NCBI GenBank assembly: GCA_963665215.2
Contig: CAXXWW010000014.1
Location: forward strand, 124,001-188,000
Direction: 5' to 3'
DNA length: 64,000 nucleotides
DNA from: G963665215 sp963665215
GTDB taxonomy: Bacteria > Chloroflexota > Dehalococcoidia > Lucifugimonadales > CAUZJF01
Below, one piece after another: positions 34,661-43,456 of this stretch. Each line of letters starts with the position of its first letter. Position 1 is the stretch's first letter. A program made the position numbers and the translations under genes. The notes under the pieces are model-generated. The model was not told the origin of the DNA and made no database searches. It saw nothing but the letters and a program-made list of their open reading frames with translations.

Positions 34661-35461
34661 TCAGTTCATATGGGAGCCGCCGCTGACGTTTATGGCCTGC
34701 CCGGTGATGTTCCTGGAGTAGTCGGAGGCTAGAAAGGCGGCCAGGTATCCCATATCCTCGGGCGTCTGCTCCCGTTTGAGGGGAGTGTTCTCTCGGACCG
34801 TCTTGTCGAACACCTCCCTCGGTGATAAACCTTCGTTACCCTCAAGCAGGATGGAGCGTCGGTGAGATATCCGTTCCCACATGGGCGTCCAGATAAGGCC
34901 TGGGCAGATGGCGTTCACGTTTATGTTATGCGGCGCCAGTTCCAGGGCCGAGGACTGCGTAAAGCTTATTATCCCGGCTTTAGACACACCATAGGCCGGG
35001 CTGAAGGGGCCGCCTCGCCTGCCGGACACCGAGGAAACGTTGATGATCTTGCCATACTTCCTCTGCTTCATTTGGCCTGCCACGGCGTCGGTGACTCTTA
35101 CCATCCCTTTCACATTGACCTCGTAGCTTAAATCCCAGTCTTCTTCGGTGGTCTCTTGCCGCTGCTCCCAGCCCGGCGCACCGACTATACCTGCGTTGTT
35201 CACGAGGATGTCTATCTGGCCAAATCGGTCGATGGTGTCCTGCACCATGCGGTTGACCGAGTCCTGATCGGTCACGTCCACGCCGGATGCCACGGCCTGC
35301 CGGCCCCCGGCCTCAATCTCGGTGGCGACGTCTCGCGCCTCGTCTTTGATGATGTCCGCGACGACGACGTTGGCCCCGCTGGAAGCGAGGACAAGAGCGA
35401 TGCCGCGTCCGATTCCCCGCGCGCCACCGGTCACGATTCCGGTCTTCCCCGTGATGTCCAT
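34661..35461 (-). CDS. short-chain dehydrogenase/reductase
   Basis: A 266-residue classical SDR. TGGARGIGRG at about 11-20, NNAGIVG near 89, INVSSVSG with the catalytic serine, YGVSKAG (YxxxK) about 158-164 and CPGLIWTPMW following. The C-terminal NITGQAINVSGGSHMN is shared with the SDR at 59184, which is about two-thirds identical, so the two are paralogues. AAGGAGG lies before ATG 35461. It probably oxidises a secondary alcohol of a sugar-type substrate with NAD(P). Confidence 0.86.
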   Translation of the reverse strand: MDITGKTGIVTGGARGIGRGIALVLASSGANVVVADIIKDEARDVATEIEAGGRQAVASGVDVTDQDSVNRMVQDTIDRFGQIDILVNNAGIVGAPGWEQRQETTEEDWDLSYEVNVKGMVRVTDAVAGQMKQRKYGKIINVSSVSGRRGGPFSPAYGVSKAGIISFTQSSALELAPHNINVNAICPGLIWTPMWERISHRRSILLEGNEGLSPREVFDKTVRENTPLKREQTPEDMGYLAAFLASDYSRNITGQAINVSGGSHMN

Positions 35462-35967
35462 TCGTAGCCTCCTTGAGTGAAGAGCCGGACTCGTCTACAG
35501 TAGTGGCTAGGATTGCAGCATCATGATCGGCTACGGGCACATGTAGGGCGACGACTGGGTCCTCCGGTGCTTCCCATTTGTCTCCTCCATGGCCTCCAAT
35601 ACCACAGCGGGAGAGCTAGACCCGCCCAGGACGGTCCGGTTGCCCTGGCAGTTGATTATCGGCCGGACTCCCAACTACTCGTACACGTCGGTGGTCGATG
35701 CCCCTGTCATTGCTGCCTCCTTCGTCGCCCGCTTCTGTGTACCGCCATCGGTACTCCGGCCCGATCAAATAGCCCACGCAGCTCTCCGATGAGTTCCACG
35801 GAAGGTCTGACCGATGGAGGACGGGGATGACCGGGCGGGAGCCCCACTGCTACTATCATACCCTTGATACGAGATTGCCCCTATCCATGGGCCCGCGTGC
35901 CACACAAAGGCAATCCCCGGCGGGTGATATTCTAGAGGCCCGCTTCGACACCGTCAACGGCCTCCAG
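35462..35967. other. intergenic stretch without recognised feature
   Basis: About 500 bases between the SDR and the tRNA-Trp promoter. No open frame with protein-like composition, no repeat copy seen elsewhere in the window. Confidence 0.45.
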
Positions 35968-35997
35968 TTGACCGGATTTGAGGGGACGTATTAGAAT
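35968..35997 (+). promoter_or_regulatory. promoter of tRNA-Trp
   Basis: TTGACC (35968-35973) and TAGAAT (35992-35997) are 18 bases apart, a sigma-70-type promoter ending 20 bases before the tRNA. Confidence 0.55.
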
Positions 35998-36016
35998 CGG
36001 GAGGAAGGCGCCACGC

Positions 36017-36092
36017 AGGAGCGTAGCTCAGTCGGTAGAGCAGCGGTCTCCAAAACCGCAGGTCGCAGGTTCGAGTCCTGTCGCTCCTGCCA
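36017..36092 (+). tRNA. tRNA-Trp (anticodon CCA)
   Basis: 76 nt cloverleaf. Acceptor AGGAGCG pairs with CGCTCCT, followed by discriminator G and encoded CCA. D arm GCTCAGTCGGTAGAGC, anticodon stem-loop GCGGTCTCCAAAACCGC with loop CTCCAAA and anticodon CCA, T arm with GGTTCGAGTCC. It reads UGG. Confidence 0.96.
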
Positions 36093-36110
36093 CTCTCCAC
36101 CCCATAACGA

Positions 36111-36146
36111 AGGGGCTCCCGTCGGTAGAGGGAGCCCCTGGCCTTT
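36111..36146 (+). terminator. intrinsic terminator after tRNA-Trp
   Basis: AGGGGCTCCC (36111-36120) pairs perfectly with GGGAGCCCCT (36130-36139), followed by GGCCTTT. It may serve both the tRNA and the converging amidohydrolase gene. The bases between tRNA and stem recur near 43304-43345. Confidence 0.7.
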
Positions 36147-36163
36147 AATGTCTGAGAGCTCGT

Positions 36164-37300
36164 CTACTTCAGCCAGGGGCAGTAGACCAGGCCGGCCTTT
36201 ATGGTGGTCACGTGGCTCAGCTTCTTATCCGCCGTGACCGACCTGCCAAGGGCGTCGGTGAGAATGAACCGGCCTTCGTCTAACCGCAACAGGGTTACGT
36301 CGGCCTCCGCCCCCACACTTAGGGTTCCAAGCCCTCCGCCAACTCCCATCGTTTGGGCCGTTGCCTCCGTGCTAAGCCTGATTACATCGGAGATGGACAT
36401 CCCCAGCCATACGAACTTGGACAGGACGCTTACCTCGTCGAATACTGGACCTTCGATGTTGTAAACATGGAGGTCGCTGCTGATGTTGTTGGGGTAGAAC
36501 CCCTGGGACAAAGCCCTCTCTGCCACGTCGAACGAGAAGCTGCCTGCGCCGTGGCCGATGTCGAAAACGACGCCCCGACGCTGCGCCTCGACGATCGCGG
36601 GAATGACCCTTCCGGCGTCATCCAGCACGCCCTGCGGGTGACCCGTAAATGCGTGGGTGACCACGTCCTTGGGGCGGAGCAGGTTGGTTAGCTTCTCCAA
36701 AGAGGTCTCGGACCCACCGATATGGACCATGACAAACCGGCCAAGACCCTCGGCTGCCTCGAGAGCTCGCTTTAGCGAGTCCACATCGTGTTTTCCTGTG
36801 ATATTGCTGGAGAGCCGGACCTTGATACCCAGGATCAAGTCACGGTTGGCTCGACCGACTCGAATAGCCGCCCCAACATTGGCCCAGCGCAGGTCCTCCA
36901 GCTCTCCGATGTCGTTGGAGATCATTCCCATCGTGGATATGTTCAGCAGAGCAAGGAGCCGGGTGTTGCATCGCTCCAAGACGTACTTGCGGAATGCCCC
37001 GAAAGTATCGGCCCCAGAGGAGCCGGCGTCCAGCGCCGTTGTCACTCCCTTGCTCAAATGGGCGACGTCAGGATCTACACCGTAGTGGCTAGCTCCCCAG
37101 AACGAGTGGACGTGTAGATCGAGTAGGCCGGGGACGACGATCAGCCCGGCGGCATCCAACACCTCCGCAGCCTTGCTCTCAGCAATTCCAACGCCCAGCG
37201 CCGCGACCTTGTCACCTGAGAGAGCCACGTCCCGTACAGCGTTCAGTCCCTGGGATGGGTCTATCACCGTGCCGCCTTTGATTAGAAGGTCGTAGGTCAT
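36164..37300 (-). CDS. amidohydrolase/deacetylase-family metallohydrolase
   Basis: A 378-residue amidohydrolase of the dihydroorotase-like group. Motifs: LIKGGTVIDPSQG start, GLLDLHVHSFWG near 60-71 (HxH), ILGIKVRLS where the lysine is likely carbamylated, FVMVHIGG and THAFTGHPQG with further metal histidines, and VVFDIGHGAGSF with the catalytic aspartate region. Ends with the ADVTLLRLD tail typical of the superfamily. It should hydrolyse a cyclic amide, lactam or N-acyl bond in the cytoplasm with two metal ions. ATG 37300 lacks a strong ribosome site. Monocistronic. Confidence 0.84.
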   Translation of the reverse strand: MTYDLLIKGGTVIDPSQGLNAVRDVALSGDKVAALGVGIAESKAAEVLDAAGLIVVPGLLDLHVHSFWGASHYGVDPDVAHLSKGVTTALDAGSSGADTFGAFRKYVLERCNTRLLALLNISTMGMISNDIGELEDLRWANVGAAIRVGRANRDLILGIKVRLSSNITGKHDVDSLKRALEAAEGLGRFVMVHIGGSETSLEKLTNLLRPKDVVTHAFTGHPQGVLDDAGRVIPAIVEAQRRGVVFDIGHGAGSFSFDVAERALSQGFYPNNISSDLHVYNIEGPVFDEVSVLSKFVWLGMSISDVIRLSTEATAQTMGVGGGLGTLSVGAEADVTLLRLDEGRFILTDALGRSVTADKKLSHVTTIKAGLVYCPWLK

Positions 37301-37368
37301 GTCACTCGATACTCCCCATATCAATGTGCGGGCGTCCAAAGAACACGCAATCCGTGAACTTGGTGATT

Positions 37369-37512
37369 GTACGGCCACCCAAAAACGCAGTCAATTACGC
37401 AATCGCAGCCTGGTTGGATGGTTGACGGTACTGGTGGATAACCATACCATGGCTCTCGTCGAAGATGGTGAGGTGCTTGGGTCCACGCAACTTGATAAGG
37501 GGATTTCCGGTT
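37369..37512 (+). repeat. dispersed repeat D, copy 3
   Basis: Begins ATTGTACGGCCACCC like 4821, continues through GGTTGACGGTACTGG and CCATGGCTCTCGTCG, and ends with GATAAGGGGATTTCCGG, which matches 41450. Translation of the right half from ATG gives MALVEDGEVLGSTQLDKG, similar to the reading at 41390, but no longer protein follows. Confidence 0.6.
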
Positions 37513-37551
37513 CACATATTCTCCAATAGCCAGCTGAACTGAATCGCCCCA

Positions 37552-37872
37552 ATGTCAAAAAAACGCGAGGAGCATGTGGAAAAGCCGGGACCATTTCGTG
37601 TGGCGGCAGTGGTTACCTCGTATCCACCTAACAGCCACGCCAGCGTCATCGTCACCAAATTCTTGCGTGGCTTTCCTACCGACGAGGGTTTGATCGCACC
37701 CCGGACGGCGCTCGCTTCCCTTTACATCGACCAGATACACGCCAATGACGTGGGCCGCCAGATCGCCCCGCAGACCAACCCGCGAGCGACCCACCGGGGC
37801 CTCCATCGGACCCTGGCCAACGTCGGAGCCCGGCGCCACACCGGGCTCCGAGTCTATTCCCATAGCTCGTGA
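37552..37872 (+). pseudogene. fragment of an unassigned conserved protein
   Basis: The 106-residue open frame contains VAAVVTSYPPNSHASVIVTK, FPTDEG and IDQIHANDVGRQIA. This resembles the start of a widespread uncharacterised protein that reads AxVxTEYRPNSHADVIVxKxL, as I recall it; after GRQIA the likeness ends and the frame turns arginine-rich. I take it as a decayed gene 5' part beside an IS630 insertion rather than an intact small gene. Confidence 0.45.
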
Positions 37873-38049
37873 CGGCCGGGAGTCGCGTAACGGACTGGCG
37901 CGGAAGGAGGGCTGACCATGGCAATACTTGGCGCTACCTTCCCTCCTTCCCCTGAGCTATACTAGTGGTCCAACATCATTGAAATGAATACCATGATAGT
38001 CATTGTTCCTCTTGGGGGTTCAATCGTAACGTTGAACCGAGGAGGAACC

Positions 38050-38613
38050 ATGATGTCTACCAAGAAGTACCGTATCAGACTGACTACCGACGAACAACAG
38101 GAACTCAACGCCTTGGTCTCACGCGGTCGGGCTGCGGCGTACAAACAGACCCATGCGCGCATTCTGCTGATGAGCGATGAGTCACGCTCGGACGGGGGAA
38201 TGAAGGACGCGGACATCACCAGCGCGCTCGGTGTGGGACAGTCAACGGTCGAGCGAATACGCAAGCGCTGTGTGGAGGAGGGGGTCGAGTCTGCGCTGAA
38301 TCGCAAAAAGCAACTGCGTCGGCGTCAAAAGAGACTGGACGGCGAAGGTGAAGCACGGTTGATAGCGATGGCCTGCGGGGAACCGCCGGAGGGGCGTGCC
38401 AGTTGGACCCTGAAGCTGTTGGCTGACCAGTTGGTCGAGTGTGAGATAGTCGGGACCATTAGCACCGAGACGGTTCGCCAGGCGCTTAAAAAAAAACGAA
38501 CTGAAGCCGTGGCTGAAGCAGAGTTGGTGCATCCCGCCCGGTCAGAGCGCGGAGTTTGTGTGCGCGATGGAAGACGTACTGGAGGTCTACCAACGGCCGT
38601 ACGATGGGAATGA
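38050..38613 (+). CDS. IS630 transposase, N-terminal frame (copy 1)
   Basis: 187 residues holding the DNA-binding half: LTTDEQQELNALVSRG, a helix-turn-helix around DADITSALGVGQSTVERI, then RKKQLRRRQKRL and the start of the second HTH (STETVRQALKKK). At 38488-38496 a run of nine A allows slippage; a +1 shift (or loss of one A in the transcript) joins the frame reading ELKPWLKQSWCIPP and the catalytic half. Without the shift this frame continues 39 codons and stops. GGAGGAACC precedes ATG 38050. Confidence 0.85.
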   Translation: MMSTKKYRIRLTTDEQQELNALVSRGRAAAYKQTHARILLMSDESRSDGGMKDADITSALGVGQSTVERIRKRCVEEGVESALNRKKQLRRRQKRLDGEGEARLIAMACGEPPEGRASWTLKLLADQLVECEIVGTISTETVRQALKKKRTEAVAEAELVHPARSERGVCVRDGRRTGGLPTAVRWE

Positions 38614-39196
38614 GGTTCTGGTGTGCATGGATGAGACGAGCAAACAGCAAGTCAAGGAGACGCGAGTGCCGCGTCCCGCAGCGCCCGGCTTATCGGCGGC
38701 ATACGACTACGAATACGAGCGCAATGGAGTGAGCAGCCTGTTCATGCTGTTTGCACCGTTGGACGGATGGCGCCGAGTCGAGGTCAGAGAGCGTCGCACG
38801 AAGGTGGACTGGGCGCATGTGATAAAGGAACTGGTCGACGAGGACTACCCTGACAGAGACCGGATCGTGCTGGTAATGGACAATCTCAACACTCACAAGC
38901 TGTCCTCGCTATACGAGGCATTCGAGCCTGCTGAGGCGAGGCGTATAGCTGAGCGACTGGAGATACACTACACTCCCAAACACGGGAGTTGGTTGAATAT
39001 GGCGGAGATAGAGATCGGTGTGCTGGCTCGACAGTGCCTGGACCGACGGATTGCCAATCAAGACATCCTGCGCGGCGAGGTCAATGCTTGGCAGAATCAA
39101 CGCAACCGGGATGTGATACGAGTGGATTGGCGCTTCACTACCGAGGATGCGCGCATCAAGCTAAAGTCACTCTACCCATCAATACAAAAACGTTGA
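38558..39196 (+). CDS. IS630 transposase, catalytic frame (copy 1)
   Basis: Holds the DDE domain: VLVCMDETSKQQ (first Asp), VLVMDNLNTHK (second Asp) and YTPKHGSWLNMAEIEIG (Glu). The given start is only the first ATG of this frame; real translation most likely enters from the upstream frame by slippage at the A9 run. All catalytic residues are intact, so the element may be active. Confidence 0.88.
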   Translation: MCAMEDVLEVYQRPYDGNEVLVCMDETSKQQVKETRVPRPAAPGLSAAYDYEYERNGVSSLFMLFAPLDGWRRVEVRERRTKVDWAHVIKELVDEDYPDRDRIVLVMDNLNTHKLSSLYEAFEPAEARRIAERLEIHYTPKHGSWLNMAEIEIGVLARQCLDRRIANQDILRGEVNAWQNQRNRDVIRVDWRFTTEDARIKLKSLYPSIQKR

Positions 39197-39208
39197 ACCA
39201 CTAGTGCT

Positions 39209-39343
39209 AAGTCACACCTGATTTGGTTTGCCCGGCGGGAGAGTCCAGAGAGGGTGCAACCCTCTTTGGTAGGGGTCTGGGGATTCCCCCAATACCCTCA
39301 GGGCTGGCGGGTGGGAAGACGAACCATTCATTTCACCCGTGAC
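39209..39343. repeat. dispersed repeat S, copy 1
   Basis: Starts AAGTCACACCTG, contains GCGGGAGAGTCCAGAGAGGG and GGTCTGGGGATTCCCCCAA, ends near CGTGAC. The fuller copy is at 42124-42280. It abuts the right end of the IS630 element. Confidence 0.55.
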
Positions 39344-39413
39344 GGAGCACTACCGATGAAACCCCTCACCCCAGCTCTCGATACGATGGCTGAATCTATG
39401 AGGCACTGAGATT

Positions 39414-41105
39414 ATGGCCGATACAAAGCGCGGGGCAGACCTGGTGGTCGAGGCACTTTCGGCTGCCGGCGTGGAGCGCATTTTTACTCTCTCCGGCAAC
39501 CAGATCATGCCGTTGTTCGACGCCTGCATCGAGCCTGGCGTGGAGCTGGTCCACGTACGTCACGAGGCAGCGGCCGTGCACATGGCCGATTGCTGGGGCC
39601 GTCTAACCGGCGAGCCCGGGGTCGCGCTGGTCACGGCCGGCCCAGGCATGGCCAACGCCTTGTCCGCGCTGTACGTGGCGCTTATGGCTGAGTCGCCCAT
39701 GATTCTGTTGAGCGGGCACGCCCCACGCGGCCAGGCGGAGCTCGGCGCCTTTCAGGAGATGGCTCAGTCCGAAATGGCCGGCCCTGTATCAAAGGCGTCA
39801 TGGACGTCGAGCCAGGCCTCGCAGCTCGGACATGATGTGGCCCGTGCCTTCAAGCTGGCCCGTTCGGGGCGTCCAGGGCCCGTGCATGTTAGTCTACCCT
39901 TCGACCTGCTGCAGGCGCCCTTGGAGGACACCGGGCGCCTGGCACCTGCGCCCCGCGAATTCGAGCGGGAGGCCGGGGCGGCAATCGGTGACCCATCGAA
40001 CCGGCGCATTCTCGACGCCCTGGAAGGGGCCAAGCGGCCGATGATAGTGGCCGGGCCGGCCATGATGCGCGGCGCCGCGCCCGAGGGCCTCTCCTCTTTG
40101 GCCGACTCAACGGCGAGTCCGGTCATTAGCATGGAGAGCCCGCGAGGGATCAACGATCCCAGCCTGGGAGCGCTGTCCGAAGTACTTTCAGAGGCCGACC
40201 TACTTCTGCTGCTTGGGAAAAAGCTGGACTTTACCCTTCAGTTCGGAGGTCCTCCCGGGATTAGCCCGGACTGCCGGTTCATCCAGGTAGATGAGGAGGA
40301 GTCCGTCCTCCAGAGGACGCGCCGCCTGCTCGACGGTTCGCAGCGTCTGATCGCTGCGCAGCGCGCCGATCCCGTGGCGGCCGCCCGGGACCTCGCTCGA
40401 TGGGCCGCCCGAAGAGAGTGGCCTGACGATGGCTGGCGGCGGAGAGTCGAGGAGGCGGTCCAGTACCGGCCGGAGGCGTGGAAGAAGCAAAAGTCCCCCG
40501 AGGACGGACCGCTCCACGCCATCGAGGTATGCCGGGCCGTCCAGGAGCTACTGGACGAGGACGAGGAGGCGGTGCTCATCTCAGACGGCGGCGAGTTCGG
40601 GCAGTGGGCCCAGGCGTGTATCTCGGCCCCTCATCGAGTGATTAACGGCACCGCCGGCTCGATCGGCAGCGCGGTCCCTTTCGCGCTGGCGGCCCGGCTG
40701 GCGTTTCCGGCCTCGCGCATCGTCACCATACTGGGGGACGGGACATTCGGCTTTCACCCGGCCGAGTTCGACACAGCCGTGAGGAACGATCTTCCGTTCG
40801 TGGCCGTTGTGGGAAACGACGCCGCATGGAATGCCGAGTTCCAGATCCAGCTAAGGGACTACGGCGAAGGCCGGCTGGTGGGATGCGAGTTGCTGCCGTC
40901 TCGCTACGATCGGATGGTCGAAGCAATTGGCGCCTACGGCGAGATGGTCTCCCGCCCGTCCGAAATGAGACCCGCCCTGCAGCGCGCCATGGCGTCCGGC
41001 AGGCCGGCCTGCGTCAATGTAGCTATCCAGCGTGCGGCTGCGCCCGTCGTTCGCCGTGGTGCCAGTGGCGGCGAGTCCGCACCTTCAGGACACACCGGAC
41101 ACTAG
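39414..41105 (+). CDS. ThDP-dependent enzyme, acetolactate-synthase-like
   Basis: A 563-residue thiamine-diphosphate enzyme. N-terminal domain: FTLSGNQIMPLFDA and VHVRHEAAAVHMAD with the conserved glutamate near residue 49; LVTAGPGMANAL follows. Central domain: KRPMIVAGPAMMR. C-terminal domain: ILGDGTFGFHPAEFDTAVRN and VVGNDAAW, the canonical GDG-x(~26)-N ThDP motif. The quality of the motif suggests an active carboligase or decarboxylase, but FAD-related ALS residues cannot be judged. Only modestly similar to the enzyme at 31401. It stands next to an IS630 copy; a scrap of a close relative lies at 26728. Confidence 0.86.
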   Translation: MADTKRGADLVVEALSAAGVERIFTLSGNQIMPLFDACIEPGVELVHVRHEAAAVHMADCWGRLTGEPGVALVTAGPGMANALSALYVALMAESPMILLSGHAPRGQAELGAFQEMAQSEMAGPVSKASWTSSQASQLGHDVARAFKLARSGRPGPVHVSLPFDLLQAPLEDTGRLAPAPREFEREAGAAIGDPSNRRILDALEGAKRPMIVAGPAMMRGAAPEGLSSLADSTASPVISMESPRGINDPSLGALSEVLSEADLLLLLGKKLDFTLQFGGPPGISPDCRFIQVDEEESVLQRTRRLLDGSQRLIAAQRADPVAAARDLARWAARREWPDDGWRRRVEEAVQYRPEAWKKQKSPEDGPLHAIEVCRAVQELLDEDEEAVLISDGGEFGQWAQACISAPHRVINGTAGSIGSAVPFALAARLAFPASRIVTILGDGTFGFHPAEFDTAVRNDLPFVAVVGNDAAWNAEFQIQLRDYGEGRLVGCELLPSRYDRMVEAIGAYGEMVSRPSEMRPALQRAMASGRPACVNVAIQRAAAPVVRRGASGGESAPSGHTGH

Positions 41106-41224
41106 CAGAGCGCCCTGGCATCACCGGCCACAGCAACAGCGAATTCAGCCGCGGCGTCTCGGCCGCCTGATACAGAACACTGCCGCTTACGTCCAACCCG
41201 GTCATGGACCCACTCATACAGGAT

Positions 41225-41465
41225 CACGCTGTTCAGGGCTCCGTCCGGCACCGGGGTAGTCCGCCGACGGCGGATCCTTGAGGTCATCAGAGGTGAAGAG
41301 GGGCAACCGAGTGCGAGGTGCGCGCCCTGCAAACGTGGTGAAAGCTGCCTCCATTGCCCAGGGTTCACGGCATCCGTGAGTGATACTTACATGGCTCTCG
41401 TCCAAGATGGTGAGGTGCTTGGGTTCAGGCAGCTTGAAATGGGGAATTCCGGTATAATCCCAGCG
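41225..41465 (+). repeat. dispersed repeat D, copy 4 (in gap 41106-41519)
   Basis: Reverse-orientation counterpart of 30640-30950: contains the complement of GTTTGCAGGGCGCGCACCTC and, to the right, ACATGGCTCTCGTCC...GAAATGGGGAATTCCGG. No gene is seen in this gap. Confidence 0.55.
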
Positions 41466-41519
41466 GCGCTGATATCTGACACAGGAGAACAGCGCCGTTC
41501 AAGATAGCACAGGTGGTCG

Positions 41520-42119
41520 ATGATGGCAGACACAGGCAAGCTACTATGGTCCGGAGAGCACTGGATCGCTTACCTGCGGGAGTCCGACGGGAACACCAAT
41601 AGCGCCTCCATCGGGATCTACCACACCCGGTACAGCCCAGCGGGAGAGGGGAACGTCGCCCTGATCAGCGTCCCGGGAGACGACGGGCTCCAGGCGATCG
41701 TCACCGACGAGCGGGATGTCCTCGACTTCACCATGGAGCGCGTCCGCGCCGCCGCTCCCGATGACCCATTCAACGACCTGGACCTGCCTGTGCTCGAAGG
41801 GAAGCTGACTAGGGGAGGCGACGTCGGCAACGCCCCCTACTGGGTGCTGGAAGCGGGGGAGTTCAGCATCGTGGTCAGTTGGAGCGGCCTGGTTGAGCCT
41901 TTCATCATGAGAGGCCGTGCTCCGAACGAGAAGGGCACGGCCGTGGCATTCTCCGTGCTGATGTTCGCGGAGAAGGGTGCGATCATCGTCAATGGGGTGC
42001 GAGCCCCCGGCGAGCCGTACATCAGGGACGGTTGGCGGCAAGTCACGGGTCCCGGCGGCCCTGCCAGCTCATTCTGCTTTGCGCTGGCGGAGACATACAC
42101 GACCCAGTCGCCGGCCTAG
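41520..42119 (+). CDS. hypothetical protein
   Basis: A 199-residue protein I do not recognise. It is soluble, acidic, and appears mostly beta: WIAYLRESDG, GNVALISVPG, YWVLEAGEFSIVVSW, VAFSVLMFAEKGAIIVNG. No cysteine cluster, membrane segment or signal. Two ATG codons are adjacent (41520 and 41523) with GGTGG upstream. Codon use agrees with the neighbouring catabolic genes, which supports it as a real gene. It lies between a ThDP enzyme and a sugar isomerase-like gene on the same strand. Confidence 0.6.
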   Translation: MMADTGKLLWSGEHWIAYLRESDGNTNSASIGIYHTRYSPAGEGNVALISVPGDDGLQAIVTDERDVLDFTMERVRAAAPDDPFNDLDLPVLEGKLTRGGDVGNAPYWVLEAGEFSIVVSWSGLVEPFIMRGRAPNEKGTAVAFSVLMFAEKGAIIVNGVRAPGEPYIRDGWRQVTGPGGPASSFCFALAETYTTQSPA

Positions 42120-42123
42120 TCCC

Positions 42124-42280
42124 AAGTCACCCCTGGTTTGACGTGTACGGCGGGAGAGTTTAGAGAGGGTGCGACCCTCGGCGCCTGCCCTGAGCCCGTC
42201 GAAGGGGGAGGGGTCTGGGGATTCCCCCAAAACCCTCAGGGCGGGTTGGCGGGAAGAAGAACCCTTCGTACGCGTGACTT
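42124..42280. repeat. dispersed repeat S, copy 2
   Basis: 157 bases with terminal inverted repeat AAGTCAC (42124-42130) / GTGACTT (42274-42280). Contains CGGGAGAGTTTAGAGAGGG, CCTGAGCCCGTCGAAGGG and GTCTGGGGATTCCCCCAA. Compared with copy 1 it has an added CCTGAGC...TCGAAGG stem. MITE-like, without coding capacity. Confidence 0.6.
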
Positions 42281-42355
42281 ACAACTAGCGCTGTTCCAGC
42301 CCTCACGGTACTGGCTGCTACGCGTGCCTGAGTATCTTCCAGCCACAGGAGGACG

Positions 42356-43237
42356 GTGTCGACGATCAAGCTCGCCTGCAACTCGCTGATAGCCCTCGAG
42401 GGAGGGTCGGACCCGTGGATGGACGCCGAGGAGTTCATCGAATTCGCTCACGAGCTGAGACTCGACGCGGTCGACTTCCAGCTGGACCGTGGCCTGCGAT
42501 CACGTGACCGAGAATACCTGCGAGGCCTGAAGCTGGCGTGCCTGAAACGCGGTTTGCCCATCGGCTTTCTGGGGATCGGCAGTGGCTTCATCGACTCGGC
42601 GACGCTGCCCGGTGTCGGTGCCGTCGGTGTCCCGCTGCGGCCGGACGATTTGCGCCGTCGCATCGACGAGGCCAAGGCGGCGGTCGACGACGCCGCATTC
42701 ATGGGTGCGCCGTTGGTGAGGATCTTCGGCGGCAGCATCCCCGAGGCCACCGAAGGCCGGGACGCGCTGTGGTCCGAGATGATCGTCAGCTACCAGGAGG
42801 TGGCGGACTACGCGGCGGGCCTGGGCATCTTCATTGGGCTGCACAACCACCCGCCGGTGGACTCTCCGACCGGCGAGGACATAATACGGATCCTGCGTGA
42901 CACTGATCGAGAGAGCTTCACCTTCATCCTGGACACGGGCCGGTGGAAGGGCTCGCCGGGCACCCCGCCGATGGGCGTGTCCGACCCGAACGTGGACATC
43001 TACCAGTACATGGAGCAGACGGCGCCCTATGCCTCGTACGTGAGGGCGAAGATATACAAGATCGACGGCGGCCGGGAGGAGTGGATCGACTACGAGCGTG
43101 TGATCGCCATCCTCCGGGCGGTGGACTTCAACGGGACGATCTCGATCGTCTACGAGGACCAGGGCAACGCCTGCGGTCCGCGACAGGCCATCTCACTTGC
43201 GGTCGCGCACCTGAGGGACGTGATCGCGGCCGGCTGA
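42356..43237 (+). CDS. sugar phosphate isomerase/epimerase-like TIM barrel
   Basis: A 293-residue xylose-isomerase-like protein. LACNSLIAL, LDAVDFQLDRG, FMGAPLVRIFGGSIP, IGLHNHPPVDSP (metal ligand region), FTFILDTGRWKG, VRAKIYKIDGG and NGTISIVYEDQG with a C-terminal glutamate are consistent with the metal site of the superfamily. Starts at GTG 42356 just after GGAGG. A terminator 100 bases downstream suggests that it is transcribed with, at most, the hypothetical gene before it. Confidence 0.8.
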   Translation: MSTIKLACNSLIALEGGSDPWMDAEEFIEFAHELRLDAVDFQLDRGLRSRDREYLRGLKLACLKRGLPIGFLGIGSGFIDSATLPGVGAVGVPLRPDDLRRRIDEAKAAVDDAAFMGAPLVRIFGGSIPEATEGRDALWSEMIVSYQEVADYAAGLGIFIGLHNHPPVDSPTGEDIIRILRDTDRESFTFILDTGRWKGSPGTPPMGVSDPNVDIYQYMEQTAPYASYVRAKIYKIDGGREEWIDYERVIAILRAVDFNGTISIVYEDQGNACGPRQAISLAVAHLRDVIAAG

Positions 43238-43337
43238 GCTTCAGGGGCTGATGGTGGAGCCTCAGGGCCGCGCGGGTCGTCTATACGAAGGGCGGTTTGG
43301 ATGAGAGCTCCCGCCACTCTTCGCCGCATAACGAAGG

Positions 43338-43370
43338 GGCTCCCGGAAATCCCGGGAGCCTTCTCTTGTG
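43338..43370 (+). terminator. intrinsic terminator
   Basis: GGCTCCCGG pairs with CCGGGAGCC (loop AAATC), followed by TTCTCTTGTG. The stretch just before it copies the sequence following tRNA-Trp (CATAACGAAGGGGCTCCCG in both). Confidence 0.65.
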
Positions 43371-43456
43371 CTCTGGAAGGGCCCGTCATGACAGCGTTGA
43401 CTTGTGAGTCAGACCGTGCCTAGAATCCAGCTTCATCATCGTCTGTTGTGGTTATA

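Larger units (their letters stand above)
37965..39201 (+). mobile_element. IS630-family insertion sequence, copy 1
   Basis: 1237 bases with inverted ends GTGGTCCAAC / GTTGAACCAC and TA on both sides (37963-37964, 39202-39203), the TA duplication of the IS630/Tc1 group. Carries transposase in two frames. An apparently identical copy lies reversed at 51897-53133. Confidence 0.93.

Noticed and set aside
35462..35830. Short plus-strand frame before tRNA-Trp
   Set aside because: No ribosome site, no similarity to any family I know, and mixed composition; treated as non-coding.
43304..43345. A second tRNA
   Set aside because: Only the last bases of the tRNA-Trp and its downstream sequence are present; no cloverleaf can be drawn.
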